Positions 16,334 to 25,068 are shown, counted from the stretch's first letter. The stretch is DNA of 44,822 bases from CAZRCZ01 sp964598765 (GCA_964598765.1 CAZRCZ010000029.1:1-44822), one strand, 5' to 3'. Made by a program: numbers and translations. The notes: generated by a model not told the origin, from the sequence alone.

Positions 16334-18142
16334 ATGCCTCATCCTCCCCACCTGATCCGCAATTTTTCGATCATCGCCCACATTGACCACGGCAAATCCA
16401 CGTTGGCCGACCGTCTGCTGGAAGTCACCGGAACGATTTCCAGCCGGGAGATGAAGGACCAAATTCTGGATTCGATGGATTTGGAGCGAGAACGCGGCAT
16501 CACCATCAAGGCGCAAGCGGTGCGCATGAGCCACGTCGCCGAGGACGGCCAAACTTACGAACTCAATCTCGTGGACACCCCCGGCCACGTGGATTTCAGC
16601 TATGAAGTTTCGCGCTCGATGGCCAGTTGCGAGGGAGCGTTGCTGGTCGTGGACGCCGTGCAGGGGGTCGAGGCTCAGACCATCGCCAACGCCTATCAGG
16701 CCATAGACAGCGGGCTGGAAATCATTCCGGTCATCAACAAAATGGATCTCCCCAACGCCGACGCCGCCAAAGCCAAAGCGCAAGTCGAGGAGGGAATCGG
16801 GATTGATTGCTCGGAAGCTTTGCGCGTCAGCGCAAAAACAGGCGAAGGGGTCCCGACGATCTTGGAGGCGGTCGTGCGGCGGATTCCCGCGCCGAAAGTC
16901 GGCGATCCGAACGAGGTCAAGGCGCTCATTTTCGATTCATCCTACGACAATTATCGCGGCGTCATCACCTATGTCCGCGTGAAGCAGGGGGAAATCAAAA
17001 CCGGCGACAAAATCCGGTTCATGCGCACCGGCGCGGATTACGAAGTTTTGGAAATCGGTTGTTTCAAACCGAAAATGTCGCCGCTCGATTCGCTCGGCGC
17101 GGGGGAGATCGGCTACATCGTTGCGGGGATTAAAGAAATCGCCGCCGTGAAGGTCGGCGACACGGTGACGCTGGCGCGCAAACCCGCCGTCGAGCCTCTT
17201 CCGGGTTATCGGGAAATCAAGCCGTTTGTCTATGCCGGACTTTTCCCGACCAATGCCGAGGCGTTCGAAGAATTAAGCGAAGCGGTCGAAAAAATCAAAC
17301 TCAACGACGCTTCATTCATCACGGAAAAAGAAACCTCGCAGGCGTTGGGATTCGGTTATCGTTGCGGGTTTCTCGGCCTTCTGCACATGGAAATCATTCA
17401 GGAGCGGCTGGAGCGCGAGTTCGGACTGGATTTGGTTTCGACCGCGCCGACGGTCCATTACAAGGTCAAGCTTTCGAGCGGTGAGGAAGTGATGGTGGAC
17501 AATCCGGCGCGAATGCCCGATCCTTCGAGGATCGAGGTCATCGAGGAGCCTTACATCGAGGGGCGGATTCTTTTCCCCGCCGAATACACCGGCGCGGTCA
17601 TGCAACTTTCGCAGGGAAAAAAAGGAATTCAGAAGGCGATGCAATACCTGAGCGCCGAGCGGGTGATGCTGACCTACGAGTTCGCGCTGAGCGAAATCAT
17701 TTTCGATTTCCACGACAAGCTGAAATCCACGACCAAGGGCTACGCCTCGTTCGATTACGAGTTCATCGGCTATCGTCCCGCGCCGATGGTCAAGATGGAC
17801 ATCCTCATCAACGGCGAGCCGGTGGACGCGCTGTCGGTGCTGGTCCACCGCGAGGACGCGCAATTCCGGGGACGCGAGCTTTGCGAAAAATTGCGCAAAA
17901 TCGTCCCGCGCCAGCAATACGAGGTCGCCATTCAGGCGGCCCTCGGCGGCAAGATCATCGCGCGTGAGACCGTCAGCGCCCTGCGCAAAAACGTCACGGC
18001 GAAATGCTACGGCGGCGACATCACGCGGAAACGAAAACTTTTGGAGAAGCAGAAGGCGGGAAAGAAACGGATGAAACAGGTCGGCAACGTCGAGATTCCG
18101 CAGGAGGCGTTCATGGCCGTCTTGAGGACGGATCAGAAATAG
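16334..18142 (+). CDS. lepA: Elongation factor 4 (back-translocating GTPase)
   Basis: This is a 602-residue EF4/LepA, of normal family length, acting on the ribosome as a translational GTPase. The G motifs are clear: G1 AHIDHGKSTLADRL, G3 DTPGHVDFSYEVSR, and G4 NKMDLPNAD. The EF4-specific C-terminal region is complete, with SALRKNVTAKCYGGDITRKR and KLLEKQKAGKKRMKQVGNVEIPQEAFMAVL split across adjacent motifs. The start ATG at 16334 (MPHPPHLIRNFSIIAHID) is chosen because it gives the family's N-terminus. The frame is open upstream through repeat sequence. The next gene, a receiver protein, starts 121 nt later, after a low-complexity repeat. Confidence 0.95.
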   Translation: MPHPPHLIRNFSIIAHIDHGKSTLADRLLEVTGTISSREMKDQILDSMDLERERGITIKAQAVRMSHVAEDGQTYELNLVDTPGHVDFSYEVSRSMASCEGALLVVDAVQGVEAQTIANAYQAIDSGLEIIPVINKMDLPNADAAKAKAQVEEGIGIDCSEALRVSAKTGEGVPTILEAVVRRIPAPKVGDPNEVKALIFDSSYDNYRGVITYVRVKQGEIKTGDKIRFMRTGADYEVLEIGCFKPKMSPLDSLGAGEIGYIVAGIKEIAAVKVGDTVTLARKPAVEPLPGYREIKPFVYAGLFPTNAEAFEELSEAVEKIKLNDASFITEKETSQALGFGYRCGFLGLLHMEIIQERLEREFGLDLVSTAPTVHYKVKLSSGEEVMVDNPARMPDPSRIEVIEEPYIEGRILFPAEYTGAVMQLSQGKKGIQKAMQYLSAERVMLTYEFALSEIIFDFHDKLKSTTKGYASFDYEFIGYRPAPMVKMDILINGEPVDALSVLVHREDAQFRGRELCEKLRKIVPRQQYEVAIQAALGGKIIARETVSALRKNVTAKCYGGDITRKRKLLEKQKAGKKRMKQVGNVEIPQEAFMAVLRTDQK

Positions 18143-18154
18143 ATGGGGATTTAA

Positions 18155-18200
18155 GAGCGAGAGCAAGAGCAAGATTACGATTAAGATTATGATTACGATT
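18155..18200 (+). repeat. GAGCAAGAGCAAG/GATTACGATTAAG low-complexity tract after lepA
   Basis: A run of GAGC(G/A)A hexamers passes into GATTA(C/A)(G/A)-type hexamers, ending just before a GGAGG at 18201-18205. The same two-part order occurs after the BMC gene at 31896-31928, and the first part occurs at the end of rbfA. Confidence 0.7.
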
Positions 18201-18263
18201 GGAGGATAGTCGGCGAGCGATTACCGCCAAAATAGGCGAAACGGTTTTCAGAATAGCTTGTTT

Positions 18264-19760
18264 ATGAACGACCGCAAATCCATCTTCATCATTGACGACG
18301 ACGCCGATCTTCGGAGCCTGATGGCGCTGACGCTCGGAGGGGAGAACTTCGACGTTCATCAGGCGGATAACGGACGGCAGGCGCTTGACGCGTTGAGCGA
18401 AGTCCGGCCCGATCTCATCATCCTCGACATGATGATGCCCGAAATGAATGGCCTTGAATTTTGCCGACATTTGGTCGAGGGGATCGGCGAATTGGACATC
18501 CCGATTCTTGTCGTCTCGGCGGTGAGCGAGAAGGCGCAATTCATGCGCGAGTTCGCCGAGATGCCGATTCTCAAGCAGGGCTTTCTCCGCAAACCGTTCC
18601 AAACGGGCGAATTGGTGGATCGGGTTCGGGAAATGTTCGGCGAGACGCCGAAGACCGCGCCGAGCGACAAATCAGAATCACCGGACAACCGGCAACCCAC
18701 TGAGGAGGCGCCGCGAATGGAAACGCCGATTCCGGCGCGTCCCGCTCCCGTCCGACTCGGGTCCCCGCCACCGCCAAGGCGCGAGAAACTTCCCGAACCG
18801 CATCTGAGGATACTGACGATTGACGACGATGACGACATCCGGGCCATTGTCAAGGCGGTGTTGGAATCAGAGCACGAAGTCGCCACCGCCGCCAACGGCA
18901 GGGACGCACTGGCGATGCTGGGCCAATTCAGGCCGCAGGTCGTGATCTGCGACGTCGAAATGCCGGTGATGAACGGATTGGAGACGGTCGAGGCGATCCG
19001 CAAGAATCCGCAATTCGCCGAGGTTCCGGTTTTTTTCCTCACGGGGGCGAGGGAGGCCGATTTGCCCCGGCGGATTTTTGAGGCGGGAGGCAATCTGTTT
19101 CTCCGCAAACCGATTGATCCCTCGCGCCTGCTGAAGATTCTCCGGCAGTTCATGGCCGAAGTTGGAATCGGAAGTCAGGCTCAACCCGAGATGCCGGAAT
19201 CCAAATCCGTCGCCCCGACGACAGTGCGCGTATTGACGATTGATTGCATCCCGAGAAGCGCGGTTTTGCTCAAGTCGCTGTTGGAGAAAAACGCGCGGGG
19301 CCGCTGGGAAACGCTTTGGTCGGAGGAGCCTCAAAAGGCCCTTGCCGCGTTGCCTCACACTGAACCGGACGTGATTTTCTATAATCCGCGAAACCGGAGT
19401 CTGGACGGCATTGCCTTCGTCCAATCCATCGAGATCAAGCAGATCAAAGGAAACTTTCAGATCGCGTTCGTCGGCTTCGAGTATTTCAAGGCTGATTTCG
19501 ATTACAGCCGCAAAACGCTGGGGCGCGAGGCCATCCGGCTCGATCAGCACGAGGGGGTCGTTCTCGATCAATTGACGCGGGTGATCGAATCCGCGCGCGC
19601 GACCGCGCGTCCCAAGCAGTTCACCCTTCAGGAATTGAAATCCGAAGACCGCGCGCGCACCGATCAAGCCCGCGCGCGGAGGGATCGGGAGGAGCGCGAA
19701 CGCGCGATTTTCCGGGAGCGTTTCGGCAGGATTCAAAGTTTCATTGACGAGAACAAATAA
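18264..19760 (+). CDS. Triple-receiver response regulator without output domain
   Basis: This is a 498-residue protein with three tandem CheY-like domains. REC1 has FIIDDDADLR, phospho-acceptor Asp in LIILDMMMPEMNG, and a Lys in FLRKPF. REC2 has LTIDDDDDIR, Asp in VVICDVEMPVMNG and FLRKPI. REC3 looks degenerate: LTIDCIPRSA replaces the acidic pair, and IFYNPRNRSLDG has Asn at the expected phospho-acceptor position. A Pro-rich linker joins REC1 and REC2, and the C-terminus is a charged helix. No DNA-binding, HisKA, GGDEF or methyltransferase domain is seen. It may work as a phosphorylation sink or protein-protein adaptor. An alternative TTG start is at 18258. Confidence 0.82.
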   Translation: MNDRKSIFIIDDDADLRSLMALTLGGENFDVHQADNGRQALDALSEVRPDLIILDMMMPEMNGLEFCRHLVEGIGELDIPILVVSAVSEKAQFMREFAEMPILKQGFLRKPFQTGELVDRVREMFGETPKTAPSDKSESPDNRQPTEEAPRMETPIPARPAPVRLGSPPPPRREKLPEPHLRILTIDDDDDIRAIVKAVLESEHEVATAANGRDALAMLGQFRPQVVICDVEMPVMNGLETVEAIRKNPQFAEVPVFFLTGAREADLPRRIFEAGGNLFLRKPIDPSRLLKILRQFMAEVGIGSQAQPEMPESKSVAPTTVRVLTIDCIPRSAVLLKSLLEKNARGRWETLWSEEPQKALAALPHTEPDVIFYNPRNRSLDGIAFVQSIEIKQIKGNFQIAFVGFEYFKADFDYSRKTLGREAIRLDQHEGVVLDQLTRVIESARATARPKQFTLQELKSEDRARTDQARARRDREERERAIFRERFGRIQSFIDENK

Positions 19761-19804
19761 TCGCCGCGACGCTAATCGAGTATCTCCGAGATTTCAGAGG
19801 CGAA

Positions 19805-20029
19805 TTATCGCTTCGCCAAGAATTCATCCATTGGCATCCGGATGTCGCGGGTGATTTGACGAAGCAAAGGGGGCGCAACATCCCTTCCCTTGTGCATGGG
19901 AACGGTGGTTCCCCGACCGTCGGGATGGCGATATTGAGCGTGCGAGCCTCGCCTCCGGACCTCGACGAATCCGTGGGACTCCAAAAGGCGGATGACCTCC
20001 TGCGGTTTGAGAACGGGAACGCTTCCCAA
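19805..20029 (-). CDS. hicA: HicA-family mRNA interferase toxin
   Basis: This is a 74-residue HicA-like toxin, an RNA-binding dsRBD-fold mRNA interferase. It shows the family pattern of VIRLLESHGFVEVRRRGSHA with the active His in GSHAQYRHPDGR, then TVPMHKG and LLRQITRDI. It begins at TTG (20029) three nucleotides after the hicB stop, so translation is probably coupled to hicB. The order is antitoxin first, toxin second. The gene converges with the triple-receiver gene, 44 nt apart. Confidence 0.85.
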   Translation of the reverse strand: MGSVPVLKPQEVIRLLESHGFVEVRRRGSHAQYRHPDGRGTTVPMHKGRDVAPPLLRQITRDIRMPMDEFLAKR

Positions 20030-20032
20030 AGG

Positions 20033-20242
20033 TCAGGCCACGACAACCAATTGCGTTCCCACGAAATCGGATTCCAATTTCGGCGGTCCATCCTCAAGGA
20101 GCATCTCGATGACCTCCTTGAGATGTTCGTGTAGCTCGTCAAGCGTCGCGCCTTGGCTGTGGGCGCCGGGAAATCCGGGCACGTGGCCCACGAATAACCC
20201 CGTTTCCGGACACACTTCAATAACCGCTGTGAAGGCGTGCAT
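20033..20242 (-). CDS. hicB: HicB-family antitoxin
   Basis: This is a 69-residue partial-RNase-H-fold antitoxin matching HicB: HAFTAVIEVCPETGLFVGHVPGFPGAHSQG with the typical TLDELHEHLKEVIEMLL. It neutralises HicA and usually represses the operon. The ATG at 20242 is selected over the upstream start at 20293, because it gives the family's N-terminus. I see no obvious C-terminal DNA-binding (HTH or RHH) domain, so autoregulation might differ. The hicBA pair lies between a regulator and the copper/cytochrome protein. Confidence 0.85.
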   Translation of the reverse strand: MHAFTAVIEVCPETGLFVGHVPGFPGAHSQGATLDELHEHLKEVIEMLLEDGPPKLESDFVGTQLVVVA

Positions 20243-20375
20243 GGTTGACTTCTCCCCGCAAATAATTCTATATGGCAGGACGCGAGGGAGCAACGCCTTT
20301 CATCGGCGGAGGCGTGGATGCGGGTTAATTTTGCCTCGATCAATGCTCCGGTTCTAAAACTAGGTGAATTTTTCC

Positions 20376-21614
20376 ATGAATCTAAAAATTCCCAAAGCAA
20401 ACCTACTTCCCGCCTGCCTGTTTTGCGCGGGAACGATTTTCACCTCCCGCGCCGACGACGCCCCGTCGCCAACTTACAACCGCGACGTCGCGCCGATTTT
20501 TCAGCGCGCCTGTCAGTCGTGCCATCACCCCGGAACGATCGCGCCGATGTCGCTCATGACCTACGACGAAGTGCGCCCGTGGGTGAAATCCATCCGCAAG
20601 GCCGTCGGCGACCGCAAGATGCCGCCGTGGCACGCCGACGCGCAGGTCGGCCATTTCAAAAACGACCGCAGGCTCAGTTCCGCCGAAGTAGAAACAATCC
20701 TCAACTGGACTGCAGGAGGCGCGCCCGCCGGCGACGCGAAGGATCATCCCGCCCCGCTCGTCTTCACCGAAGGATGGTTGCTCGGCCAGCCCGATCTGAT
20801 TCTTCCGCTCCCCGAACACGAACTCAAAGCCGATCTGGAGGATGAATTTGCTCCCTTCAACGTCCCGACCGGATTCACGGAGGAGAAATGGATTCAGGCG
20901 GTCGAGTTCAAGCCGGGCAATCCCGCCGTCGTGCATCACATCGTCACCAGCGCGCTCGGAACCTTCGCCCCCGGACGTCAGCCGAGCAGTTTTCCCCCCG
21001 GCCTTGGACTACTGATGGAGCCGGGCGAGACGATCCGCGTCCAGATGCATTATCACAAGGAGCGCGGCGTTCCGGCGAGCGATCGGACGATGATCGGCCT
21101 TCGCTTCGCCCGCGAGCCGATCCACAAGCAGGTCCGATTGGAAGGTGCGTTCGATCCGCGCCTTCACATTCCTCCGGGCGAATCGAATTATCCAGCCTCC
21201 GGCGAACACCGATTCACCCGCGACGCGCATTTGATTGCGATGAAACCCCACATGCACCTGCGCGGCAAGGACATGAAATACGAAATCATCTTCCCCGACG
21301 GGCGCGAAGAGACTTTGCTCTCCGTTCCGAACTATGATTACGACTGGCAGACGAATTACGAACTCGCCGAACCGCTGGCCTTGCCGAAGGGAACCCTGCT
21401 CAAGGTCGAGGCCCACTATGACAATTCCTCCGCCAATCCGCACAATCCCGATCCCTCCCAAACTGTCCGCAACGGCGAGAAAACGACGGATGAAATGATG
21501 ATCGGATGGTTTCAATACACCGACGACGAAGAGGACGTCGCGGCGGGAAAAGTGGTCAAATCTCCGATTCGCTGGGGCGGCGGCCGGCGCGGCGGGGGAC
21601 TGGTCGAAGAATAG
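20376..21614 (+). CDS. Exported cytochrome c / copper type II ascorbate-dependent monooxygenase-like fusion
   Basis: This is a 412-residue protein with a signal peptide (LLPACLFCAGTIFTSRA). Just after comes a cytochrome-c-type heme site, CQSCHHPG. The C-terminal half resembles the peptidylglycine/dopamine monooxygenase copper fold: VVHHIV (paired His), VQMHYH (HxH), and KPHMHLRGKDM (HxH). Such cytochrome-plus-Cu2_monooxygenase proteins are seen in planctomycetes, verrucomicrobia and acidobacteria, and their substrate is not established. The ATG at 20376 has AGGTG 9 nt upstream; a GTG at 20364 is less likely. The C-terminus is Gly/Arg-rich (GGGRRGGGLVEE). Confidence 0.75.
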   Translation: MNLKIPKANLLPACLFCAGTIFTSRADDAPSPTYNRDVAPIFQRACQSCHHPGTIAPMSLMTYDEVRPWVKSIRKAVGDRKMPPWHADAQVGHFKNDRRLSSAEVETILNWTAGGAPAGDAKDHPAPLVFTEGWLLGQPDLILPLPEHELKADLEDEFAPFNVPTGFTEEKWIQAVEFKPGNPAVVHHIVTSALGTFAPGRQPSSFPPGLGLLMEPGETIRVQMHYHKERGVPASDRTMIGLRFAREPIHKQVRLEGAFDPRLHIPPGESNYPASGEHRFTRDAHLIAMKPHMHLRGKDMKYEIIFPDGREETLLSVPNYDYDWQTNYELAEPLALPKGTLLKVEAHYDNSSANPHNPDPSQTVRNGEKTTDEMMIGWFQYTDDEEDVAAGKVVKSPIRWGGGRRGGGLVEE

Positions 21615-21686
21615 GTATGATCCGGTGATCGTTTTCAATCTTTTCCCGGGCATGTTTTTAACCCAATGATGATACCTTTCCTTCAA

Positions 21687-21760
21687 GCCGCATCAGCGGC
21701 GAAATAGCCGTAGGGGACCGAAGAATAGCCCGATCGAATTTGAACCGCGGGAGCGGCGAC
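21687..21760. repeat. GCCGC-stem palindrome modules before the TPR locus
   Basis: Two short hairpins: GCCGC-ATCA-GCGGC (21687-21700) and CCGC-GGGA-GCGG (21745-21756). The second is followed by CGACATAAA. They match modules in the 23511-23826 cluster, in its right-half orientation. The start codon of the following gene is only 13 nt further on. Confidence 0.7.
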
Positions 21761-21768
21761 ATAAACCG

Positions 21769-22002
21769 ATGGAACCATGGACATTCAAATCACCGAAAAT
21801 GAATTATCTTTATAGTAAACGTCCCCCGTTGCCATATGGTTGGTGGAATGATAGTGTGGTCGTCTTTGGCTTTTTGGGTGATCTATCTGGGCACACTCCA
21901 GTCCCGAATCCAATCCCGGATAGTTGGATTTACGCTGAGCATGAGGACAAGCCCGAGTATTATATTTTCAATCCTCGCGAAGAGGCGGGCTTCTCACCAT
22001 GA
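21769..22002 (+). CDS. Small hypothetical protein, 77 residues
   Basis: MEPWTFKSPKMNYLYSKRPP opens a 77-residue polar, Trp/Tyr/Pro-rich protein that I do not recognise. Support for coding status is that its TGA overlaps the ATG of the following TPR protein as ATGA, a coupling arrangement. Against it, the start lies within the tail of a palindrome module and there is no obvious Shine-Dalgarno. The sequence is AT-rich, like the first part of the next gene. Confidence 0.4.
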   Translation: MEPWTFKSPKMNYLYSKRPPLPYGWWNDSVVVFGFLGDLSGHTPVPNPIPDSWIYAEHEDKPEYYIFNPREEAGFSP

Positions 22003-23468
22003 TGACCACCGCCGCTCCGAAACGAGTCGGAAAAGCGACGAAAGTAATAGTACAACCGAAGTCATGGTCACTCCTTGCATCTCTGGCGTTGTCATTGCTT
22101 CCATGTGGCTGCGCATGGCTTTTCGATCTCCCTTGGTATATCCGAGCCAGCACTGTTCCTAAGCCAGAGTGGATGATACTTGGTGAAAAGGCTAGGGAAG
22201 CTTATAGACTGCAACAATATGGCATTGCTGAGCAATACTACCTTCAAGCGATTGAGCAAGGCAAACGGTTGGAATTCAGGGACAAGGGTTTGAGTAATTA
22301 CTATACTTTGTTTTGGATTTATTCTGCGGAGGGACGGTATAAAGAAGCGATAGAGGCAGGAGGCATCTATGGCCAATACATTTCAAGCATCACGGACAAA
22401 AGTAAATGGCCATATTATTGTGAGATGGCCTCGCTTTACCATGAGTATGGCAAGGATGATATGGTGCTAAGGTTTTGTGAACTAGCCGCGAAGGATCGCG
22501 AAGAGTATCTCGCTGGTCATCGGGTCAAAATGATACCTGATGGGCCGAATAGCGTAGGGCACCTCGAAAAGGTGATACGCGAAGATCGAGAGATCATAAC
22601 GGCTCAGATTGATGTATATCTTGGAAAGTACTACTTGCGACGAGGAGAATATGAAAAGGCGCGAGACAGATTCCAGGAAAGCTTTGATAATTTGGCCCAA
22701 AATAATCTTATGCGAACGGATTATACTGGAAGATCTCAAATGCTTCTAGGGATGACCTACCACTATCTTGGCGACGATTCAAAAGCTGAGGAATTGTTGC
22801 GCGGATCTGCCGGAGCGAACGCCGGTTCATTTGTCGTTGAGGCGGATGATCTTGCGCAAGAGGTCGCTGTTTTGGGAAATATTGAAGAGCGCCGCGGAGC
22901 GGCAGACAAGGCTCTGAAGGATTACGATTACGCCTTGCGTATGCTCAGAGGTGCACGTTCCGAAGAGCGCCGGACCCAACAAGCCGATGCCCTCAACCAA
23001 CTCGGGGGTTTTTATCTCCGGCAAACCAACCTTGAGGAATCCTCCAAGGCTTACCACGAAGCCAAATCCCTGCGCGAGGCAACCACCACTGCAACCCATC
23101 CCGAATACGCGGTCACGATGAAGGGTTTAGCAACCATCGCCGTTTCCCGCAACGAGTTAACCAGCGCGACGCTCCTTGCCCGAAAGGCTCTTGACGTTCT
23201 GGACGCCTCCGTGGTTCGGACCCACGCCCGAATCGCCCCCGTCCTAGTGGCGCTGTCCTCCATTGAAATCCTCAACGGCCATCCCGAAGAAGCCGCGAAA
23301 TTGAATCAACGCCTTGAAACCCTTCTCCAAGACCGCCCCTTGGCGATTTGGAAAGAAGATTTCCTCTGGACCGTTGATTTTTACGCAGGGATACTTCAAA
23401 AGACCGGCAAACAAGCGGAAGCCGATGCCTTAAAACAGATTTACGCCCGGCAGAAAGATCGAAGGTAA
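21999..23468 (+). CDS. TPR-repeat lipoprotein
   Basis: This is a 489-residue protein. The N-terminus has a basic region and hydrophobic segment ending LSLLPCGCAWLFDLP, a lipobox-like site, so it is probably lipid-anchored. Helical repeats follow through most of the chain, with TPR-like units such as EKAREAYRLQQYGIAEQYYLQAI, YYLRRGEYEKARDRFQESFDNL and LNQLGGFYLRQTNLEESSKAYHE. These repeats usually act as a protein-protein scaffold. The first two thirds (to about 22850) are noticeably AT-richer than the last third, suggesting mixed origin. No enzymatic domain is seen. Lies downstream of the small ORF with ATGA overlap. Confidence 0.7.
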   Translation: MMTTAAPKRVGKATKVIVQPKSWSLLASLALSLLPCGCAWLFDLPWYIRASTVPKPEWMILGEKAREAYRLQQYGIAEQYYLQAIEQGKRLEFRDKGLSNYYTLFWIYSAEGRYKEAIEAGGIYGQYISSITDKSKWPYYCEMASLYHEYGKDDMVLRFCELAAKDREEYLAGHRVKMIPDGPNSVGHLEKVIREDREIITAQIDVYLGKYYLRRGEYEKARDRFQESFDNLAQNNLMRTDYTGRSQMLLGMTYHYLGDDSKAEELLRGSAGANAGSFVVEADDLAQEVAVLGNIEERRGAADKALKDYDYALRMLRGARSEERRTQQADALNQLGGFYLRQTNLEESSKAYHEAKSLREATTTATHPEYAVTMKGLATIAVSRNELTSATLLARKALDVLDASVVRTHARIAPVLVALSSIEILNGHPEEAAKLNQRLETLLQDRPLAIWKEDFLWTVDFYAGILQKTGKQAEADALKQIYARQKDRR

Positions 23469-23510
23469 AGAATTGACAGGCGATTCGCGGACATGAATTG
23501 TCATTGCGGG

Positions 23511-23826
23511 TTTTTATGCCGCCCCTCCCGGGGCTTGAATAATTTTGGGAAGGATCCTTAACATCCCCACGCTTCCGCGTGGGGCTAAAATTATGCCGCC
23601 ACTGATGCGGCTTCGAATGGTTAATTCGCAGTGAGGTCGTGATACATAACTGCGGGAGCCGCGAGATGAGAATGGCCCCGTGCGGAAGCGTGGAAATCGA
23701 GACCAAGAACACAATCGAACCGGAGCCGCGGGAGCGGCGGAAATAATCTAGCCCCAACCGGAAGGTTGGGGATAAAATCACCCGCGCTAAATCCAAGCTC
23801 CGGCAGGAGCGACATAAATCGGCGGA
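23511..23826. repeat. REP-like palindrome cluster in head-to-head arrangement
   Basis: Hairpin modules: GCCCC-TCCC-GGGGC (23521-23534), CCCCACGC-TTCC-GCGTGGGG (23565-23584), GCCGC-CACTGAT-GCGGC (23595-23611), an imperfect CCCCGTGCGGAAGCGTGG (23676-23693), GCCGC-GGGA-GCGGC (23724-23737), CCCCAACC-GGAA-GGTTGGGG (23752-23771) and GCTCC-GGCA-GGAGC (23797-23810). The right-half modules are the reverse complement arrangement of the left-half modules, with conserved linkers such as CTAAAATTATGCCGCC versus its inverted relative GGCGGAAATAATCTAG. The cluster fills the 376-nt gap between the TPR and FGE-like genes. No gene is seen in it. Confidence 0.8.
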
Positions 23827-23844
23827 TCATTAAGAGACTTTCCA

Positions 23845-24768
23845 ATGAAAAATTCATATTCGTTTCATGTATTCCTTTTCTCGGCGGGTGTTTTTCTCCT
23901 TGGTCCAACTCTCGCAAATGCGGCACCAGCGGCGGACACGGTTGAAATGCAATCGCCTGCCTCCTTCATCGGAACAAAACCCGGATACGAACGCGAGATC
24001 GCGGGGATCAAGATGTGCTGGTGTCCGCCGGGGAAGTTCATCATGGGGAGTCCGCGCAGTGAACCGGAACGACGCCCCGACGAAACGCAGGTTGAAGTGA
24101 CGCTGACCAAAGGTTTCTGGATGAGCAAATACGAGGCGAAACAGGGGGATTGGAAGCGCGCGGTGGGTAAGTTGCCCGGACCGACGACCGATGAATTGCC
24201 CGAAGGAGACGAATACCCCGTCGGGAATGTCAATTTCGCCGAAACGGAGGCTTACTGCGCCAAACTTACCGAACTCGGCCATCAATCCAGAAGTCTCCCG
24301 ATGGAGTGGGAATTCCGTTTGCCGACCGAAGCGCAGTGGGAATACGCCTGCAGAGCGGGAACAACCACGGCGACGTCGTTCGGCGACTCGCTCAGCCCGA
24401 AGCAAGCCAATTTCAAAAAACAACCCTATAACGGAGGCGAGCCGGGACCGTTCCTCGGCATGGTCGCGAAAGTCGGCGCCTATCCCCCCAACGCGTGGGG
24501 ATTGTGCGATATGCACGGCAATATCTTCGAGTGGTGCCGGGATTGGTATCATGTCCGGCTTCCGGGCGGAACGGACCCCGACCTTTACAGCGCAAAACAA
24601 ACGGCGGCGAAGAACCGGGACGGGAGCATTTCCAGAGTGCGGCGTGGCGGAGCATGGACCGATGAGGGTTGGGCGTGTCGTTCGGCTTTTCGATTAAAAT
24701 TCGAGCCGGAACGCCGTTACGACCACATCGGGTTTCGGGTGGTGGCCGTTCGCCGAATTGCCGAGTAA
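23845..24768 (+). CDS. Formylglycine-generating enzyme/SUMF1-like exported protein
   Basis: This is a 307-residue protein with a signal peptide (FHVFLFSAGVFLLGPTLANAAPA). The FGE-sulfatase (SUMF1) domain shows MCWCPPGKFIMGSPRSEPER, TLTKGFWMSKYEAKQGDWKR, FRLPTEAQWEYACRAGT, NAWGLCDMHGNIFEWCRDWY, and RVRRGGAWTDEGWACRSAFR. True FGEs activate sulfatases using two active-site cysteines near the C-terminal RGGSW...CR region. Here only the Cys of WACRSA is clear in that position, so catalytic status is open. Many PVC proteins with this fold are non-enzymatic or accessory. No sulfatase gene is in the window. Confidence 0.8.
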   Translation: MKNSYSFHVFLFSAGVFLLGPTLANAAPAADTVEMQSPASFIGTKPGYEREIAGIKMCWCPPGKFIMGSPRSEPERRPDETQVEVTLTKGFWMSKYEAKQGDWKRAVGKLPGPTTDELPEGDEYPVGNVNFAETEAYCAKLTELGHQSRSLPMEWEFRLPTEAQWEYACRAGTTTATSFGDSLSPKQANFKKQPYNGGEPGPFLGMVAKVGAYPPNAWGLCDMHGNIFEWCRDWYHVRLPGGTDPDLYSAKQTAAKNRDGSISRVRRGGAWTDEGWACRSAFRLKFEPERRYDHIGFRVVAVRRIAE

Positions 24769-25068
24769 TAGAATTCCGACGAGCCGGGATCGGGATTTGT
24801 AAACGAATTTAACCCAAGGACGCCGCGGTCGTGTTTCGGATTTTGGAATCTGCCGCATTTGAATCAACCGAGCCGCGAGCGTAAGTGAGCATCCAAAAAC
24901 AAAGATACCGCGCACGGGGACGCTCCCTCACGTTCGCGGCTCGGATCATGCTCCAGTTTCTGAAACACGCCCAAGAAAGCGTCTAGCCAGTCAAATATCT
25001 TGGATATGCCGACTTGATGCGTTCTAATTTTCAAACACCCGTCGGCGCGCGTCGGAGCGGCGAATACC
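24769..25068. other. Intergenic region with one inverted repeat
   Basis: This 300-nt stretch between the FGE-like gene and the amidase gene contains the inverted repeat at 24868-24944 described separately. I see no gene or strong promoter in the remainder. Confidence 0.5.
24868..24944. repeat. Inverted repeat of GAGCCGCGAGCGT type
   Basis: The left arm 24868-24891 starts CCGAGCCGCGAGCGTAAG, and the right arm 24921-24944 reads CTCACGTTCGCGGCTCGG at its end. The arms match at about 20 of 24 positions, separated by 29 nt. GAGCCGCGAGCGTNAG-type units are common dispersed repeats in PVC-like genomes. Confidence 0.75.

Noticed and set aside
19741..20400. 219-codon minus-strand frame across hicBA
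   Set aside because: It is out of frame with both recognisable genes and crosses their junction.
23511..23826. Possible CRISPR array
   Set aside because: The repeats are short, inverted and irregularly spaced, with variable stems, and there is no cas gene.
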